Positions 32,511 through 34,396 of a DNA stretch of 34,396 nt are shown here, piece by piece. The position numbers were made by a program, and so were the translations under genes. Below the pieces are notes generated by a model. That model saw only the letters and a list, made by a program, of their open reading frames with translations. It did no database searches and was not told the origin of the DNA. The DNA comes from Bacillota bacterium (lineage in GTDB: Bacteria > Bacillota > Clostridia > Lachnospirales > Lachnospiraceae): positions 1 to 34,396 of the forward strand of contig JAEYPA010000092.1 in assembly GCA_023411225.1 (NCBI GenBank), given 5' to 3'. Within the stretch, counting starts at the first letter, position 1; each line of letters opens with the position of its first letter.

Positions 32511-33385
32511 TCTATACTGAGTAATGATTTTTTATAAAACGATATGACAAGTTCTTCGTATTCCTCAGGATAACAATTATAAGCATCGATATGCCCTACC
32601 TTTGGTGCAACCCAAAGTTCTGCCCTTTCACCTACAGCATCACGATAACAGGTATTGTATTCAATCTCCTTATCTACATCTCCTGCAGCAATCAGAAAAA
32701 AGTTAGTATCTTGTGCTTCTTTCATGGAATCCATCATTTTGAGAGGTGGAGTCTCTCCACTAAAAACCTGTACTGAGGCATACATTAAACGGGTAGTCCA
32801 ACTACGTATAAGGTTCCGACGTGAGGGCAAAATGAGATAATCATCAATTGAACGATATGTCGCACCATCGCTGATAACAGCTTTTATTTCCGGGTATGTT
32901 GATGCAGCGCTCAGTAATATCTCTCCGCCCAATGATAACCCTAGACCACCAATCAACTTGACATCTGCCTGATTTTTGAGGAAATCCATTGCAGCACCAA
33001 CGTCAAGCAACCCATTCCATCCATAAGCATTTCCTTTACCTCCGCTTTCCCCATGCCCCCGCAAGTCAAAAGCCAATACCCCGAAACCATTGTTGGAAAG
33101 CATTTTTGCATAGTTATCGATACTATTACGTGAACTAGTACTCCCATGGAGAAGTAAAATGACTGCTCCATTTTCCGGAGGAGCATACCAAGCAGCAAGT
33201 TTAATGCCATCAGAAGTAGTAAGTTCTAGATTGTTAAATCCTTCAGGCATTTGTCCAATTTTCGCCGGATGACGCCATGTTGCGTACCATCCTACTGCTA
33301 TGGGAAATGCAATATAAACAATGCCTACCACTATTAATAGTAAAAAAATCAAGAATCTCAGCTTACGTATATTAAATTTACGCAT
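32504..33385 (-). CDS. Membrane-anchored alpha/beta hydrolase
   Basis: 293 residues. An N-terminal hydrophobic anchor (9-33) precedes an alpha/beta hydrolase domain: oxyanion-hole loop LLLHGSTSSR (78-86), FDLRGHGESGG, nucleophile elbow GLGLSLGGE with Ser151, an acid around Asp236 and His265 (VGHIDAY). It belongs to the YqkD/FrsA-like serine hydrolases often annotated as extra-cytoplasmic esterases or peptidases; the substrate is unknown. The start has GGGAGG upstream. Its stop codon lies in the duplicate remnant at 32345-32510, so its last few residues may have been altered by that event. Confidence 0.85.
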   Translation of the reverse strand: MRKFNIRKLRFLIFLLLIVVGIVYIAFPIAVGWYATWRHPAKIGQMPEGFNNLELTTSDGIKLAAWYAPPENGAVILLLHGSTSSRNSIDNYAKMLSNNGFGVLAFDLRGHGESGGKGNAYGWNGLLDVGAAMDFLKNQADVKLIGGLGLSLGGEILLSAASTYPEIKAVISDGATYRSIDDYLILPSRRNLIRSWTTRLMYASVQVFSGETPPLKMMDSMKEAQDTNFFLIAAGDVDKEIEYNTCYRDAVGERAELWVAPKVGHIDAYNCYPEEYEELVISFYKKSLLSIEG

Positions 33386-33571
33386 TTAAATCCTCCCATA
33401 ATAACATCATTCTCTCAATTTAAAAATATTTTTCACAAATCACCACCACACGTTTTATCCCACTTGTACAGCGAGAATTGTTCAAAAGTCAACCTACTGC
33501 TTGTATAAGATAATCATTTAAACCCCGTCGGCTACTCATCTACCTCATATATGTTATGTGCTTTCATTAGT

Positions 33572-33952
33572 TTAATAATCTAGATGTGCGTCCCCTATTT
33601 CTACAATATATCCGTCAGGATCATAAATTCGGATAACCTTTTCTCCCCAATCACACTGCTTAATTTCATGAATAAAAGTTACATTCTCTTCCTTTAATTT
33701 TTGCTGAAAACCATCTATATCCGAAGTAGTAAAATAAAAGTCCACATTATCACAACCCATCTTTTTGCCAGGATAGGGCTTATTAATATATTCATAAAAC
33801 ACATCTGCTCTATGAATCACAAAGTCATTCTCAAACATTATAACTGTATCATATTCCTTACTAATCTTCAGCCCCATGACATTCTTGTAAAAATGCTTTG
33901 ATTCTGAGATATCCTTTACCAATGCGATACTGTGTCTAAAACAAATTTCCAT
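33572..33952 (-). CDS. VOC-family (glyoxalase/fosfomycin-resistance fold) protein
   Basis: 126 residues with the two beta-alpha-beta-beta-beta modules of the VOC fold: N-terminal FRHSIALVKDISESKHFYKN with His7 as a likely metal ligand, and C-terminal KVIRIYDPDGYIVEIGD with Glu118. The small size fits resistance, epimerase or dioxygenase members; activity cannot be told. The ATG at 33952 has AGGTGG nine bases upstream and is preferred to an earlier in-frame start. A promoter with perfect consensus lies 190 bases further upstream (34143-34171). Confidence 0.82.
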   Translation of the reverse strand: MEICFRHSIALVKDISESKHFYKNVMGLKISKEYDTVIMFENDFVIHRADVFYEYINKPYPGKKMGCDNVDFYFTTSDIDGFQQKLKEENVTFIHEIKQCDWGEKVIRIYDPDGYIVEIGDAHLDY

Positions 33953-34142
33953 TCTGATATACCACCTATCATTTATTATTGTCATTATAGTAATCACGTC
34001 GTATTGTTCGCTTTCGCTTTCTCCCTTTTTTTGACTAATTCATCAAATTCTATGTATCCTGATTACCAAATAGCTCAATCATAAGAAATCCCTAATCCTT
34101 TATACACTGTATATGAAGATAGTTCGAATATTACATACAAAC

Positions 34143-34171
34143 ATTATAATAATATTGCATTAATTTGTCAA
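34143..34171 (-). promoter_or_regulatory. Consensus sigma-A promoter with a long leader to the VOC gene
   Basis: Minus-strand TTGACA (34171-34166), 17-bp spacer, TATAAT (34148-34143): a perfect consensus. The transcript would start near 34136 and have a leader of about 185 bases before the VOC gene. Within 33953-34136 there is a short Met-Ile-Glu frame and a protein-like frame ending at about 34001, but no clear terminator or riboswitch. From 34172 to 34396 I see no gene. Confidence 0.7.
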
Positions 34172-34396
34172 TTTTACTTGTTTTTTACTCTATTTAGGCG
34201 TATTATTCATTTTCTCTCTGCCACATAGCCACATAACTTTTATGACTTTCTTTAAAAAATAACAGCATTATGCATCCAACGAATGTGCAGTCTTCTCTCA
34301 TTCAGTTGTATATCTTTACTTCCTTTTTTTAGAAGTTATTTATACAATAGGGAACCTCTTTTTTGGTCTTCATTTTATTAACCTCACTTACCATTC

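Overview
The window is AT-rich DNA from a Gram-positive, probably from the Clostridia and most likely a soil or plant-fibre Lachnospiraceae of the Lachnoclostridium phytofermentans type. The evidence is strong AGGAGG ribosome sites, consensus sigma-A promoters, no outer-membrane genes, a CsoR/CopA copper operon, two lipoproteins, a CpsB-type phosphatase and a receptor fused to a sugar-binding domain. The family assignment is an inference from gene content, not from a marker gene. All but one of the 31 genes called lie on the minus strand; the exception is a small membrane protein at 13638-13955. I saw no rRNA, tRNA, CRISPR array, insertion sequence or prophage gene.

Layout, left to right (transcription runs right to left). 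113-1471: an arsR-arsP type metalloid operon with a consensus promoter buried in an operator dyad. 1482-3892: a two-gene ABC-2 exporter followed by an AraC/GyrI regulator. 3972-4862: a two-cluster ferredoxin and a membrane Fe-S protein behind a possible CRP/FNR-type dyad. 4878-10503: a five-gene operon built like dltABCD (adenylation enzyme, carrier protein, MBOAT acyltransferase, SGNH protein) with an extra PLP-dependent decarboxylase; it has its own promoter and terminator. 10529-13478: csoR-copA, where copA carries a CopZ-like domain at its C-terminus. 13967-18094: a BY-kinase, its CpsB phosphatase and a membrane sugar-nucleotide dehydratase, without the glycosyltransferases that usually accompany them. 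18202-20310: a chemoreceptor-like protein with a C-terminal periplasmic-binding-protein domain that the topology places in the cytoplasm. 20533-24199: two lipoproteins around a CPA1-type cation/proton antiporter. 24819-26041: an ECF sigma factor with a cysteine-rich partner. 26166-28715: a MerR/GyrI regulator, a BtrH/C39-like protein and a free-standing GyrI-like protein, with a MerR-type 19-bp-spacer promoter. 28957-34171: stress and regulatory genes (TetR plus an unknown protein, a flavin/PNPOx-fold protein, AraC, an alpha/beta hydrolase, a VOC protein), with several decayed gene fragments between them.

The main candidates for something new are: (1) the dlt-like operon with a built-in decarboxylase, which could load and export a decarboxylated amino acid (an omega-amino acyl or amine group) onto a surface polymer instead of D-alanine; (2) the receptor with a cytosolic sugar-binding domain; (3) the MerR/BtrH-like/GyrI cassette with its distorted-spacer promoter; and (4) a second, internal start in copA that could produce a free CopZ-like chaperone. 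Short remnants at 24423-24628, 28742-28870 and 32345-32510 mark gene decay in the right third.
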